Notes: a model not told the origin generated them from the sequence alone. Numbered from the stretch's first letter, positions 1 through 7,021 are shown. The stretch: 64,000 nucleotides of DNA from Poindextera sp041691315 (GCA_041691315.1 JBEPUW010000020.1:1-64000); one strand, 5' to 3'. Numbers and translations: made by a program.

Positions 1-272
1 AGCTGTTCGATCAACTCGGCTTTGGACGCTCGGCCCTCGAGATAGTTGCAGGACCGCAAGGCGCCAGTGATCGTGCACGCCAGGACAACGACGGCCGCGG
101 CCACCGCATTCAGCGCCGCCTCGTCGTGGTCAAGGTCACGAGCGGTGACGCCCTCGAAGCGGCCGCGCGCGTTGTCGGCGTAGTCATCGGAAGCGTCAGC
201 GCGGTCGCGGATGAGCGACATGGGCACCGGTTCGATGTTGGAGTTTTGTGGGTGAGTCTGTTGGGCGTGCAT
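1..272 (-). CDS. Unknown protein, 3' end cut by the window edge
   Basis: An open frame on the minus strand starts with ATG at 272 and reads without a stop to position 1, giving at least 90 residues. It begins MHAQQTHPQNSNIEPVPMS. A good ribosome site (AGGACGAGG) lies just upstream, and a second in-frame ATG is at 221. The first half is polar and acidic; residues around 52-70 (ALNAVAAAVVVLACTITGAL) form a short hydrophobic stretch, possibly a buried helix or weak membrane segment. I do not recognise the family. It is divergent from the HTH gene at 382, with about 110 bp of AT-richer DNA between that may hold both promoters. Confidence 0.6.
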   Translation of the reverse strand, partial: MHAQQTHPQNSNIEPVPMSLIRDRADASDDYADNARGRFEGVTARDLDHDEAALNAVAAAVVVLACTITGALRSCNYLEGRASKAELIEQ

Positions 273-381
273 CTATCCTCGTCCTATCGTCAGATGGCCG
301 TTACAAACGGTGTGCTGGCAAGTGCGATTCGGCGTGTGGGTTCCATTTAGTGGTGTCTAAACTACCATTACAGGGTCGTCA

Positions 382-630
382 ATGATCACTGGTGTACAAA
401 TTCGCAGCGGAAGGGCTGCGCTCAGATGGACGGCGGCTCAGGTCGCATCCGCGGCAGGCGTAGGTGTTCAGACCGTGGTTCGGCTGGAGGCCCATGATGG
501 CGTCCCGCCGAGTCGGTCATCCTCGCTCATGGCTATTAGAGGCGCCATGGAAGCCGCTGGCATTGAGTTCATCGGCACCCCTGACGACGGCCCCGGGATA
601 CGGATCCGTCAAGTGCCGCTCAGAACCTAA
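382..630 (+). CDS. Small XRE-like helix-turn-helix protein
   Basis: This 82-residue protein matches a common type of very small XRE-family DNA-binding protein. An N-terminal ITGxQIRxGRAALRW segment leads into a helix-turn-helix (about residues 15-37, TAAQVASAAGVGVQTVVRLE), and the usual C-terminal signature follows: AMEAAGIEFIGTPDDGPGIRIR. Such proteins are often found alone beside mobile or toxin-antitoxin loci and are presumed regulators; the target cannot be read from sequence. The ribosome site is weak. A decayed relative of its 3' end lies at 2268-2347, beyond the two toxin-antitoxin pairs. Family call is firm; role is inferred. Confidence 0.8.
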   Translation: MITGVQIRSGRAALRWTAAQVASAAGVGVQTVVRLEAHDGVPPSRSSSLMAIRGAMEAAGIEFIGTPDDGPGIRIRQVPLRT

Positions 631-738
631 GGGCAGATCACTCGAGTCCGGCGGAAGATCCTTTTAGGCCGTGCCGGCGCCGTCGGCAGCGAGCGGCACA
701 GCACGCTGGCATATCAAGGATGTCCAAAGCCCATAATA

Positions 739-760
739 TTAGCTAAGAACTCTTAGCTAA
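739..760 (+). promoter_or_regulatory. Inverted-repeat operator of the first toxin-antitoxin operon
   Basis: A perfect inverted repeat with 9-base arms, TTAGCTAAG and CTTAGCTAA, separated by AACT, ends directly at the Shine-Dalgarno AAGGAG of the antitoxin gene. Each arm contains the self-complementary octamer TTAGCTAA. Phd/YefM antitoxins, alone or with their toxins, commonly repress their own promoters by binding such repeats. The position suggests that binding would block both the promoter and ribosome access. Confidence 0.75.
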
Positions 761-770
761 GGAGTGCGCC

Positions 771-1001
771 ATGGATACCGTCACGATCCACGCCGCCAAG
801 ACCACGTTGTCGCAACTGCTTGCCCGAGTTGAAGCGGGGGAGGAGATCATCCTGGCGCGTGGCAAGGAACCGATCGCCAAACTCGTGCCATTCCGCCCGT
901 CGCCGACCAAGCGTCAGTTCGGCGCCTTGCGCGGTGTGGTCAGCCTCGGCCCAGAATTCTTCGAGCCTTTGCCCGACGGAGAACTTGCGGGTTGGGGATA
1001 G
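771..1001 (+). CDS. Phd/YefM-family antitoxin
   Basis: A 76-residue protein with the Phd/YefM fold signature: an N-terminal DNA-binding half beginning VTIHAAKTTLSQLLARVEAGEEIILARGKEPIAKLVPF, then a flexible tail (about residues 50-76) that would wrap and neutralise the toxin. ATG at 771 follows a strong AAGGAG site. It overlaps the next gene, a PIN-domain toxin, by 10 bases if that gene starts at TTG 992, as is typical of co-translated toxin-antitoxin pairs. Autoregulation through the 739-760 inverted repeat is likely. Family assignment is from recognisable motifs; cognate pairing is from adjacency. Confidence 0.88.
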   Translation: MDTVTIHAAKTTLSQLLARVEAGEEIILARGKEPIAKLVPFRPSPTKRQFGALRGVVSLGPEFFEPLPDGELAGWG

Positions 1002-1393
1002 GACGCTTGCGCCTACTGCTCGATACGCACGCCTTCATTTGGTGGCTTGCTGGTGACGAAGCGCTGTCGGGCCCGGCGCGCAGCGCGATCGCCGACGAGA
1101 CCAATGACATCTACATAAGCGCAGCGTCAGCCTGGGAAATCACCACCAAGCACCGCCTCGGCAAGCTTTCAGGCGTGAGCGCCATCGTCGCCGACCTTGA
1201 TGCGACGATCGAAGCGCAGGGGTTTGCTGGTTTGGCGATCAGCCTTCGACACGGTCAGGCTGCCGGGGCGCTCCCAGGGCCACACCGCGACCCCTTCGAC
1301 CGGATGCTGATGGCGCAAGCCATGCTGGAAGACCTTGTATTGGTGTCCAATGAGCAGCCGTTTGACGCTTATGACGTCAGCAGACTGTGGTGA
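992..1393 (+). CDS. VapC-type PIN-domain toxin (first pair)
   Basis: A PIN-domain ribonuclease of about 133 residues. The N-terminal LRLLLDTHAFIWWLAG carries the first metal-binding aspartate, SAWEITTKHRLGKL the conserved glutamate, and DPFDRMLMAQAM the third acidic residue, matching VapC toxins that cut RNA. The frame has no ATG. TTG at 992 overlaps the antitoxin stop; TTG at 1007 gives the more family-like start LRLLLDTH, so the first five residues are uncertain. It is translated with the Phd/YefM antitoxin upstream. All catalytic acids are visible, so the toxin looks intact. The target RNA cannot be inferred. Confidence 0.87.
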   Translation: MGIGRLRLLLDTHAFIWWLAGDEALSGPARSAIADETNDIYISAASAWEITTKHRLGKLSGVSAIVADLDATIEAQGFAGLAISLRHGQAAGALPGPHRDPFDRMLMAQAMLEDLVLVSNEQPFDAYDVSRLW

Positions 1394-1537
1394 GACGATG
1401 AGATTAGCCCGCCCGCGCGGGGCGCTTCAGCCTGAGTGCAGCGACCGGAAGAAGAAGCTGCCCCGCTCTAACGATCGGCGCCTGCTCGACACCCGGCCGA
1501 AAATGACTATAACTATGGTCACGGATTGGAGGCTGTC

Positions 1538-1789
1538 ATGACCGCCTATAGCGTTGCCGACGCCAAGGCGCATCTGCCCCGGCTAATCGATCGGGCGCTG
1601 GGCGGAGAGGAGGTCATTATAACGCGCCACGGCAAGCCTGTGGCCGAGCTACGGCCCACAGCCGGGCCCGGTCGCCGTGCAGCGCCAGCGACCTATGCTT
1701 GGCTTCAATCAAGACGAAAGGCCCGTTCGCCAGGGACGCGCACGTCGGTCGAACTTCTGAACGACGTTTATGACGACCCCGAGCGATGA
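1538..1789 (+). CDS. Phd/YefM-family antitoxin (second pair)
   Basis: An 83-residue antitoxin whose N-terminal half, MTAYSVADAKAHLPRLIDRALGGEEVIITRHGKPVAELRP, is the standard Phd/YefM DNA-binding domain. The C-terminal tail (residues 45-83) is basic and then acidic. ATG 1538 is preferred because GGAG lies at ideal spacing; an in-frame TTG at 1526 would cover that site. Its stop overlaps the start of the next toxin gene by four bases (ATGA), indicating translational coupling. It is not a recent copy of the antitoxin at 771. A partial repeat, TGAC...GTCA at 1504-1521, sits upstream and might be its operator. Confidence 0.87.
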   Translation: MTAYSVADAKAHLPRLIDRALGGEEVIITRHGKPVAELRPTAGPGRRAAPATYAWLQSRRKARSPGTRTSVELLNDVYDDPER

Positions 1790-2211
1790 GCTTCTATCTC
1801 GACGCCAGCGCTATCTTGCCGACTCTGATCGAAGAGGGCGCCAGCGCCGCGATTGATGCGTTCGTACTCGGCAGTGACGGCGAGTTCGTGGTCAGCGATT
1901 TCGCTGCTGCGGAAGTCGCATCCGCGCTGTCGCGTCTCATCAGGATCGGTGAGCTGACCGCTTTAGACGCCAGCGCTCGCTTGGCCGATTTCGACGCTTG
2001 GCGGGCTGCGGCAACCTCGGATGTTGATGTCCAGCCATCAGACATTCGATTGGCAAACGTCTTTGTTCGTCGATTTGAGCTTATGATGCGTGCGCCGGAT
2101 GCTCTGCACGCCGCTATCTGCGCTCGCGGCGGCAACCACCTGGTCACTCTGGATCGTCGTTTGGCGCACGCGGCCCGAGAACTAGGAGTGACGGTAGTCG
2201 TGCCAGCGTAA
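1786..2211 (+). CDS. VapC-type PIN-domain toxin (second pair)
   Basis: A 141-residue PIN-domain ribonuclease. MSFYLDASAILPTLIEEG supplies the first aspartate (D6), AAAEVASAL the glutamate, APDALHAAI and TLDRRLA the C-terminal acids. It belongs to the YLDAS subgroup of PIN toxins, while the 992 toxin belongs to the LLLDTH/IWW subgroup, so the two adjacent pairs were probably acquired separately. The start codon overlaps the antitoxin stop (ATGA). All expected metal ligands are present, so it should be active when not bound by antitoxin. Confidence 0.88.
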   Translation: MSFYLDASAILPTLIEEGASAAIDAFVLGSDGEFVVSDFAAAEVASALSRLIRIGELTALDASARLADFDAWRAAATSDVDVQPSDIRLANVFVRRFELMMRAPDALHAAICARGGNHLVTLDRRLAHAARELGVTVVVPA

Positions 2212-2267
2212 AAATGAGACTGGCTATCAGCCGCCAATGGTAATTCTCCGGCCTCGCCGGTTACACA

Positions 2268-2347
2268 GTTACGATCAAAGCTGCCATGGAGGCGCCGGCG
2301 CCCATTATCAGCAGTTGCCGATGACGGCCCCGGGATGCGGTCAGGCA
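2268..2347 (+). pseudogene. Decayed 3' fragment of a small HTH gene
   Basis: This stretch aligns with the 3' part of the 382-630 HTH gene: GCCATGGA at 2283 matches GCCATGGA at 545, and GACGGCCCCGGGAT followed by a CGG appears in both. The intervening length is two bases shorter, so the frame breaks between an AAMEA-like segment and a DDGPGMR-like segment. The rest of the gene is missing. Divergence suggests an older or foreign relative rather than a fresh copy. The two copies bracket both toxin-antitoxin pairs. Confidence 0.45.
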
Positions 2348-2372
2348 ACCTTTCTCTAGATGTCCCCTAAAC

Positions 2373-3083
2373 ATGACGGAGTCACGTGTGGACGAGTTGC
2401 CCGCGCTGCGAACGGACCTTGCTGACCAAACAGCTGTTCGCGCGTCTATCCCCGCAGAGATCCGCGCCCTGCTAGGGCCGGCGCCCATCACCCACCTCGA
2501 GGATGGGGATGCCTATGAGCGGGTCCTCTCGAAGATGGCCGAGGCGGTCGCGCCAACCGATTTCGTGGAGTGGATCTTGCTGAAGGACATCGTGGACCTC
2601 GTATGGGAGGCCGCCCGAGCCCGTCGCGCCAAAGCCGTGCGGCTGGCGCTGGCGCGCCGGCAGGCGATCGAGAACATTCTTCACGCGGACCGGGATCCTG
2701 GAATGGCGACGATGGACTACCTTGGGGAGGAAATCTCTAGGGCCGCGTACAGGGTTCACCTCGCAATCGGCGACGATGAGAACCACAGCGCCGATGATGA
2801 GGATGATGACGACTTGGTCGATAACCGCGACCGCACTTTCGATGATGCTCTTGCGCGATTGGGCCTAACGGAAGATGCCATCAACGACGCCGCCTACCTC
2901 GTCTCGCTAGATACGATCGAGCGTCTCCAACGCCTGATCGACAACGCCAACGCCCGCCGCGACGTCATCCTCCGTGAGATCGACCGCCGCCGTGATGCGC
3001 TTGGCCGCAGGATGCGCGAGGCCCTCGCTTCTAGCGATGAGATCGTCGACGCGGAGTTCGACAATGTCCCAGAGCCGGGCTGA
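2373..3083 (+). CDS. Conserved-looking acidic protein of unknown function
   Basis: A 236-residue soluble protein. Residues about 30-115 form a predicted helical region (DAYERVLSKMAEAVAPTDFVEWILLKDIVDLVWEAARARRAKAVRLALARRQAIENIL). A very acidic linker follows (about 135-150, DDENHSADDEDDDDLVD), then a second helical region rich in Arg/Asp (IERLQRLIDNANARRDVILREIDRRRDALGRRMREAL) that could be a coiled coil. Similar two-gene arrangements, with the next gene, occur in alphaproteobacterial accessory regions as far as I recall; function unknown. Its 3' end overlaps the next start by 20 bases, so the two are probably translated together. The ribosome site is weak. Confidence 0.75.
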   Translation: MTESRVDELPALRTDLADQTAVRASIPAEIRALLGPAPITHLEDGDAYERVLSKMAEAVAPTDFVEWILLKDIVDLVWEAARARRAKAVRLALARRQAIENILHADRDPGMATMDYLGEEISRAAYRVHLAIGDDENHSADDEDDDDLVDNRDRTFDDALARLGLTEDAINDAAYLVSLDTIERLQRLIDNANARRDVILREIDRRRDALGRRMREALASSDEIVDAEFDNVPEPG

Positions 3084-3504
3084 GGCCAATCGCGCCAACG
3101 CGAGACGGAGCACTGGTCCAAGAACGGCGCAGGGCAAGGCTCGCGCCTCGAAGAACGCCCTTCGCCACGGTCTGAACGCCGCCGCCCCGGAAGACGCAGG
3201 AGACACAGCTGAGGTGCTGCGCCTCGCCGCGCGCCTCGCCGGCCGCGCCCAAGTCAGTCTTGCAGCTCGGAACGCCGCGGAGGCCGAGCTTCATTTGGCC
3301 CGTGTGCGGCTGATAAAACAACGCATCCTCGAGGACGCCATCAGGCGCATCGAGACGGAAAGCGAGCAAGATCAAACTCTTGGGCCAGACGTTGTGATGG
3401 CGCGCGCCCTGACCGATAGCGCTGCCGAGCTGCTCGTTCTGGACGGCTATGAGCGCAAGGCCCGCTCGCGCCGCAAGACTGCGTTTCGGTCGCTCTGGAC
3501 CTGA
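3064..3504 (+). CDS. Unknown protein with a GPRTxxGKxRxSxNALRHGL N-terminus
   Basis: A 146-residue protein that opens with a highly recognisable basic motif, AEANRANARRSTGPRT followed by GKARASKNALRHGL, common to a family of uncharacterised proteins in alphaproteobacteria and environmental bacteria. The rest is helical, with a basic C-terminus (YERKARSRRKTAFRSLW). ATG 3064 was chosen because that motif normally lies at the very N-terminus; the overlapping 2974 frame is an upstream extension. The charge pattern suggests nucleic-acid contact, but that is speculation. A truncated, frameshifted second copy of its 3' half lies at 6667-6800, past the terminase genes. Confidence 0.78.
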   Translation: MSQSRAEANRANARRSTGPRTAQGKARASKNALRHGLNAAAPEDAGDTAEVLRLAARLAGRAQVSLAARNAAEAELHLARVRLIKQRILEDAIRRIETESEQDQTLGPDVVMARALTDSAAELLVLDGYERKARSRRKTAFRSLWT

Positions 3505-3602
3505 TTTGACGGACAACTCGGCGGCGCCACATTAAACTGCCGGCGGGCCCGTCCCGACTGCGTTCGACGGGCCAACCCGCTGAGCGAGGTACGGAGCTGC
3601 GA

Positions 3603-4574
3603 ATGTCAAAGGAGCGCCAACGGCAGCTCACAGTCGGCGCGATGTCGGACGCCGCGCGTGGACTTAGTGATGGGCAGTGGGCCAACACCACCAAGGCGCT
3701 GATGCGCCAGAACGTTCTTCGCGGCGACACGCAGTCGCCCAACTGGAGCGAGGGCGCCCGCAGTGCTGAGGCTTACTGGAGCATTTGGCTTAGCCGCACA
3801 CTGCCTGTTGAAACCCTGGCGGATCTTCTCGCAGTTCATGGCGACGCTCCTCCTGTCCTGGACGTTCACGCCAAAGATCTCGCGAAGCTCAAGCCTCCCA
3901 CCGCTGCTGATGCCTACCGTGAACGTAGGGTCGCGATCTTGCTCGCGCTCAAACTCGCCCATGAAACGATGAAGCTGACGTTTTTCGGGGCGACAACAGC
4001 ATCGCCCCAGAGGCGGGCGCCCGCTGGGCCGCCACTATCCATGGTCACGCGCGAAAACTTTGGCCGCGGCATCGCCGGGCTATCCACCGTGACCGTTGGT
4101 GCGCTAGCGGCGGTCGAATGGTTGCTTTCGGCGCCGGACTACCGGGACTTAGTGCCTCGGGAATTGGCGCAACTGCCGCCCAGGCTGCCCAGAAAAGAGA
4201 TTCCTCCTTCGCACGCCGCAGCCGATCTCACGGCTGACCAGGCCGCTCGACTGATGGCGACAGGCGTCAAGGTGATGTCGTCCACCAAGAAGGCGGCTGC
4301 AGCCAGGTCAGCCAAAGCTGTGGTGAGGCCAGCTCTGCGCCGTGCTGCTTGTGAGCTGTTGCTGGCCAGGAGCGGCGCCATTAGCCAAGCTGAGTGCGTG
4401 CGGCAAATCGGAGGAGACCACGACGACCGTGTGGTCCGGGACGCGATCGCTGACCTCTTCGTTCGAGGGAAGGGTAGGGGAAAAATGCCACGGCTGGATT
4501 GGCGCGACGTCTGCGAAGCGGACCTACCGCCGGTCGATCCGGATCGACCGGCGGCGCCACCTCCCGCCACCTGA
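3603..4574 (+). CDS. Unknown protein of the terminase island
   Basis: A 323-residue soluble protein I cannot assign. The N-terminal third (LSDGQWANTTKALMRQNVL..., SAEAYWSIWLSRTLPVETLADLLAVHGD) looks like a compact helical domain. A middle region is proline-rich, and a lysine/alanine-rich stretch (about 220-240) precedes a C-terminal helical segment, CELLLARSGAISQAECVRQIGGDHDDRVVRDAIADLF, that resembles a helix-turn-helix by eye. ATG 3603 is preceded by a purine-rich GGTACGGAGCTGC. It stands about 95 bp before the terminase small subunit and about 100 bp after the previous gene, so it may share their transcript. A DNA-recognition role in packaging is possible but unproven. Confidence 0.68.
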   Translation: MSKERQRQLTVGAMSDAARGLSDGQWANTTKALMRQNVLRGDTQSPNWSEGARSAEAYWSIWLSRTLPVETLADLLAVHGDAPPVLDVHAKDLAKLKPPTAADAYRERRVAILLALKLAHETMKLTFFGATTASPQRRAPAGPPLSMVTRENFGRGIAGLSTVTVGALAAVEWLLSAPDYRDLVPRELAQLPPRLPRKEIPPSHAAADLTADQAARLMATGVKVMSSTKKAAAARSAKAVVRPALRRAACELLLARSGAISQAECVRQIGGDHDDRVVRDAIADLFVRGKGRGKMPRLDWRDVCEADLPPVDPDRPAAPPPAT

Positions 4575-4668
4575 CCTTTTGGCGCCATGCTGGCAATTCA
4601 CATTCCCGCTGGGCCGTTCGCACGCTCAGCAAAGGCGAAGCAAGAGCACCATAACGAAGGCCCAGTCC

Positions 4669-5157
4669 ATGGCGGTTCGGGTAGTCAAGCCGGACTCGAC
4701 GAACCGGTCCGCTGAGGCGCCCGTGGGCGACAACTCGCTGACGCCCGGGCAGCAGGCCTTTGTGCGTGAGTTCATTGTTGACCTCGACGGCCCGCAAGCC
4801 GCCATCCGCGCCGGACACCCGCGGCGAGGCGCCGCCGGCCACTCAGCCGCTTTGCTCGCTCAACCGGCGGTGCACGGGGCCATCGTCGAGGGTCTGTCTG
4901 GGTCCGCCCCAGCCCACACGATCGGCGACGATTGGGTCTTGGAACAACTCAAAAGAATCGCCGAGTACGGAGCGGCCATCAGGCCTATCTTGGACAAAGA
5001 GAGGGCCGCGACCGGCCAATATGCGATGGTCGACGCGCCCAGCGCCCTTAAGGCGATCGAGTTGGTCGGGCGCCATCTCGGACTGTTCGCAGACCAGCGC
5101 GGCCTCTCGGGTGAACCCCCTCAAGTCGTGATCTCTGGCCTTGAAGCCGAGTTTTGA
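4669..5157 (+). CDS. Terminase small subunit
   Basis: A 162-residue protein resembling phage terminase small subunits (Terminase_2 type): LTPGQQAFVREFIVDLDGPQAAIRAGHPRRGAAGHSAALLAQPAVHGAIVE matches the usual helix-turn-helix region that recognises the packaging site, followed by a helical oligomerisation part (VLEQLKRIAEYGAAIRPI, ALKAIELVGRHLGLF). ATG 4669 is preferred; the frame is open further upstream, but that region overlaps the previous gene and has no family similarity. The large subunit begins within its last codons. In a phage the pair cuts and loads DNA; here no capsid or portal gene accompanies it. Confidence 0.8.
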   Translation: MAVRVVKPDSTNRSAEAPVGDNSLTPGQQAFVREFIVDLDGPQAAIRAGHPRRGAAGHSAALLAQPAVHGAIVEGLSGSAPAHTIGDDWVLEQLKRIAEYGAAIRPILDKERAATGQYAMVDAPSALKAIELVGRHLGLFADQRGLSGEPPQVVISGLEAEF

Positions 5158-6442
5158 CGTGTTCCAGCTCAGCCCCGCTCAAGCCCAGCTCTGTAAATCC
5201 TTGGCTTCCTCAGCTCAGCACTTCTTGATCTACGGCGGCGCCAGGAGCGGAAAAACGTTTTTGTTTTGCTATGCGATCGTGATCCGCGCGTTGATGGCGC
5301 CGCGCTCGCGGCATCTGATTGCACGGTTGCACAACGTCCGCGTGCGCGGCAGCGTGCTCGCGGACACGTTCCCTAAAATGATGGAGCTGGTGTTCCCCGG
5401 TGTGAAGTACCAGGTGGTCAAAAGTGATCAGCTTGTCATCCTGCCTAATGGCAGCGAAATCTGGTTCGCAGGGATCGATGAGGGTGCCCGAATTGAGAAG
5501 ATTCTCGGGCGTGAATACGCAACGATCTACTTCAATGAGTGCAGCGAAATCCCTTACGCCAACGTGCCAATCGTTCGTACGCGCCTCGCCCAGTCGGTAC
5601 GAAGGGGAGATGGCAGGCCACTTGCTCTCAAGGCCTACTACGATCTGAATCCCCTCGGCCGGTCGCACTGGTCCCATCGTGAATTTATCGACGGGGTCTC
5701 GCCTTTGAACGGCATGCCGTTGGATCCCCGGTCGCGGACATGGGGACAGCTCAATCCTATCGACAACCCCAATCTGCCCGCGGAGGCGCTGGAGGAACTT
5801 GGCGCGCTCCCATCCCGCCTGCGGCAGCGGTTTCTCGAGGGCAAGTACCTCGGTGAAATCCCTGGCGCGCTTTGGACGCTGGACCGGATCGAGGGTCTGA
5901 GGTGTTCGCCAGGCAGCAGGCCCGAGCTCAGCCGGATCGTCGTGGCGGTGGATCCGTCGGGGTCTGACGGTCCTGGAGGCGACAGCCAAGGCATCGTGGT
6001 GGCGGGCGTTGGCAGTGATGGCCACGCCTATGTCATGTCGGATGACTCGGTTCGCAAATCGCCGAACGAGTGGGCGAAAGTCGCGGTGCGTCGATACCAT
6101 GAAACGGGGGCCGACCTGCTCGTGGCCGAGACCAACTACGGCGGCGCGATGGTCGAGGCCACCATCCGCACCGCGGACCTCAATGTCGCCTATAAGGCGC
6201 TGAACGCGTCACGCGGCAAACACGTGCGGGCCGAACCGGTCGCGGCGCTCTACGAACAGGGGCGGGTCCACCACGTCGGCGTCTTTCCCGACCTTGAGGA
6301 CCAGTTGTGCCTGTTTACGACCGCTGGATATGTCGGCGATGGATCCCCGGATAGGGCGGACGCTCTTGTCTGGGCGATCAGTGAGTTGATGCTGGAGACC
6401 GATTTCTTCGACATCAATGCCTACATCAAAGCTTACAATTGA
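5141..6442 (+). CDS. Terminase large subunit (packaging ATPase-nuclease)
   Basis: A 433-residue TerL-like protein of near-full length. The Walker A motif YGGARSGKT is at residues 31-39 and a Walker B-like YFNECSE at 130-136. The usual DNPNLP and RQRFLEGKYL motifs occupy about 208-237. A C-terminal nuclease domain shows VAVDPSGSDGPGGDSQGIV (D271) and PDRADALVWAISEL. It would translocate and cut DNA into a procapsid. The start is TTG 5141 (17-base overlap with the small subunit) or GTG 5159; neither has a strong ribosome site. Motifs look intact, so this is not an obvious pseudogene, yet no other head genes follow. Confidence 0.88.
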   Translation: MKPSFDVFQLSPAQAQLCKSLASSAQHFLIYGGARSGKTFLFCYAIVIRALMAPRSRHLIARLHNVRVRGSVLADTFPKMMELVFPGVKYQVVKSDQLVILPNGSEIWFAGIDEGARIEKILGREYATIYFNECSEIPYANVPIVRTRLAQSVRRGDGRPLALKAYYDLNPLGRSHWSHREFIDGVSPLNGMPLDPRSRTWGQLNPIDNPNLPAEALEELGALPSRLRQRFLEGKYLGEIPGALWTLDRIEGLRCSPGSRPELSRIVVAVDPSGSDGPGGDSQGIVVAGVGSDGHAYVMSDDSVRKSPNEWAKVAVRRYHETGADLLVAETNYGGAMVEATIRTADLNVAYKALNASRGKHVRAEPVAALYEQGRVHHVGVFPDLEDQLCLFTTAGYVGDGSPDRADALVWAISELMLETDFFDINAYIKAYN

Positions 6443-6640
6443 TCGTGGCCCGGCGGCAATCCGGGCGTCACCCGGTATGTCTCGGCGCGAATTCGAGGGG
6501 GACAAGTTTGTGCGACCATCGCCGATGACGCTGATGCCAGAGGCTACTGGCTGACGTGACTGAAGTCCCGCAGGCCTTCTCCGGCGATGTGGGCCATCAG
6601 AAACTGGCTTTTCAAGTCGCCGATGTCTCAATCCAGTTAA

Positions 6641-6652
6641 TCCGTATACGGA
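6641..6652. promoter_or_regulatory. Perfect 12-bp palindrome in AT-rich DNA
   Basis: TCCGTATACGGA reads identically on both strands and sits in a short AT-rich segment (AGTTAA before it, AATATATAG after it), unusual for this GC-rich neighbourhood. It might be a regulator site or part of a lost promoter or recombination site. The element it serves is unknown. Confidence 0.35.
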
Positions 6653-6666
6653 ATATATAGAACGAG

Positions 6667-6800
6667 CGGCTCTTGGAACAACGCCGCGACTGAAGCCGTG
6701 CAAGATCAATTACTTAGCGCGGAGAAACTTATGGTGCGCGCCTTGACCGAATTCGCCGATGAACTCCTCAAGCTTGACGGCTGTGAGCGCGGGGCCCCCG
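6667..6800 (+). pseudogene. Truncated, frameshifted copy of the 3064-3504 gene
   Basis: The segment reads VQDQ...MVRALTEFADELLKLDGCER and aligns with EQDQ...MARALTDSAAELLVLDGYER of the intact gene at 3064-3504. Many silent and coding differences separate the two. An upstream RLLEQRR-like segment is in another frame and meets a stop, and the basic C-terminus is missing. It is therefore a decayed relative, not a recent duplication. Together with the intact gene it brackets the unknown 3603 gene and both terminase genes. Confidence 0.6.
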
Positions 6801-7021
6801 TCGTTTGGGGTACTCTGAGATTGATTTTGGCGAAACGAACCCAAGCGGGAGCGAGGATGGCCGTGGTCTACAGGCGACTATGCCGCCTTCCCTGCCGGAG
6901 ACGAGGCCTCGATATGACGCTCGGTCACCGGCGACTCGAGCCTTCGGGGCGGATGTCCCCTGAGGCAAGTGCGCAGCGGCTTCCGCCCGCACTTGGCCGC
7001 CTCAATCCAAATCGGCGTGAT

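Larger units (their letters stand above)
6443..7021. other. Long non-coding stretch at the right edge of the accessory region
   Basis: No convincing intact gene was found here. It holds a perfect palindrome at 6641-6652 in AT-rich DNA, the gene fragment at 6667-6800, and a further 220 bp leading to the converging SDR stop codon. An open frame at 6698-7138 exists only because it contains the fragment and then runs antisense to the SDR gene. This is the likely junction between imported and core DNA; no integrase, attachment repeat or insertion sequence was seen. Confidence 0.5.

Noticed and set aside
1504..1521. TGAC...GTCA dyad before the second antitoxin
   Set aside because: Only four-base arms with a mismatched interior; too weak to list as an operator in its own right.
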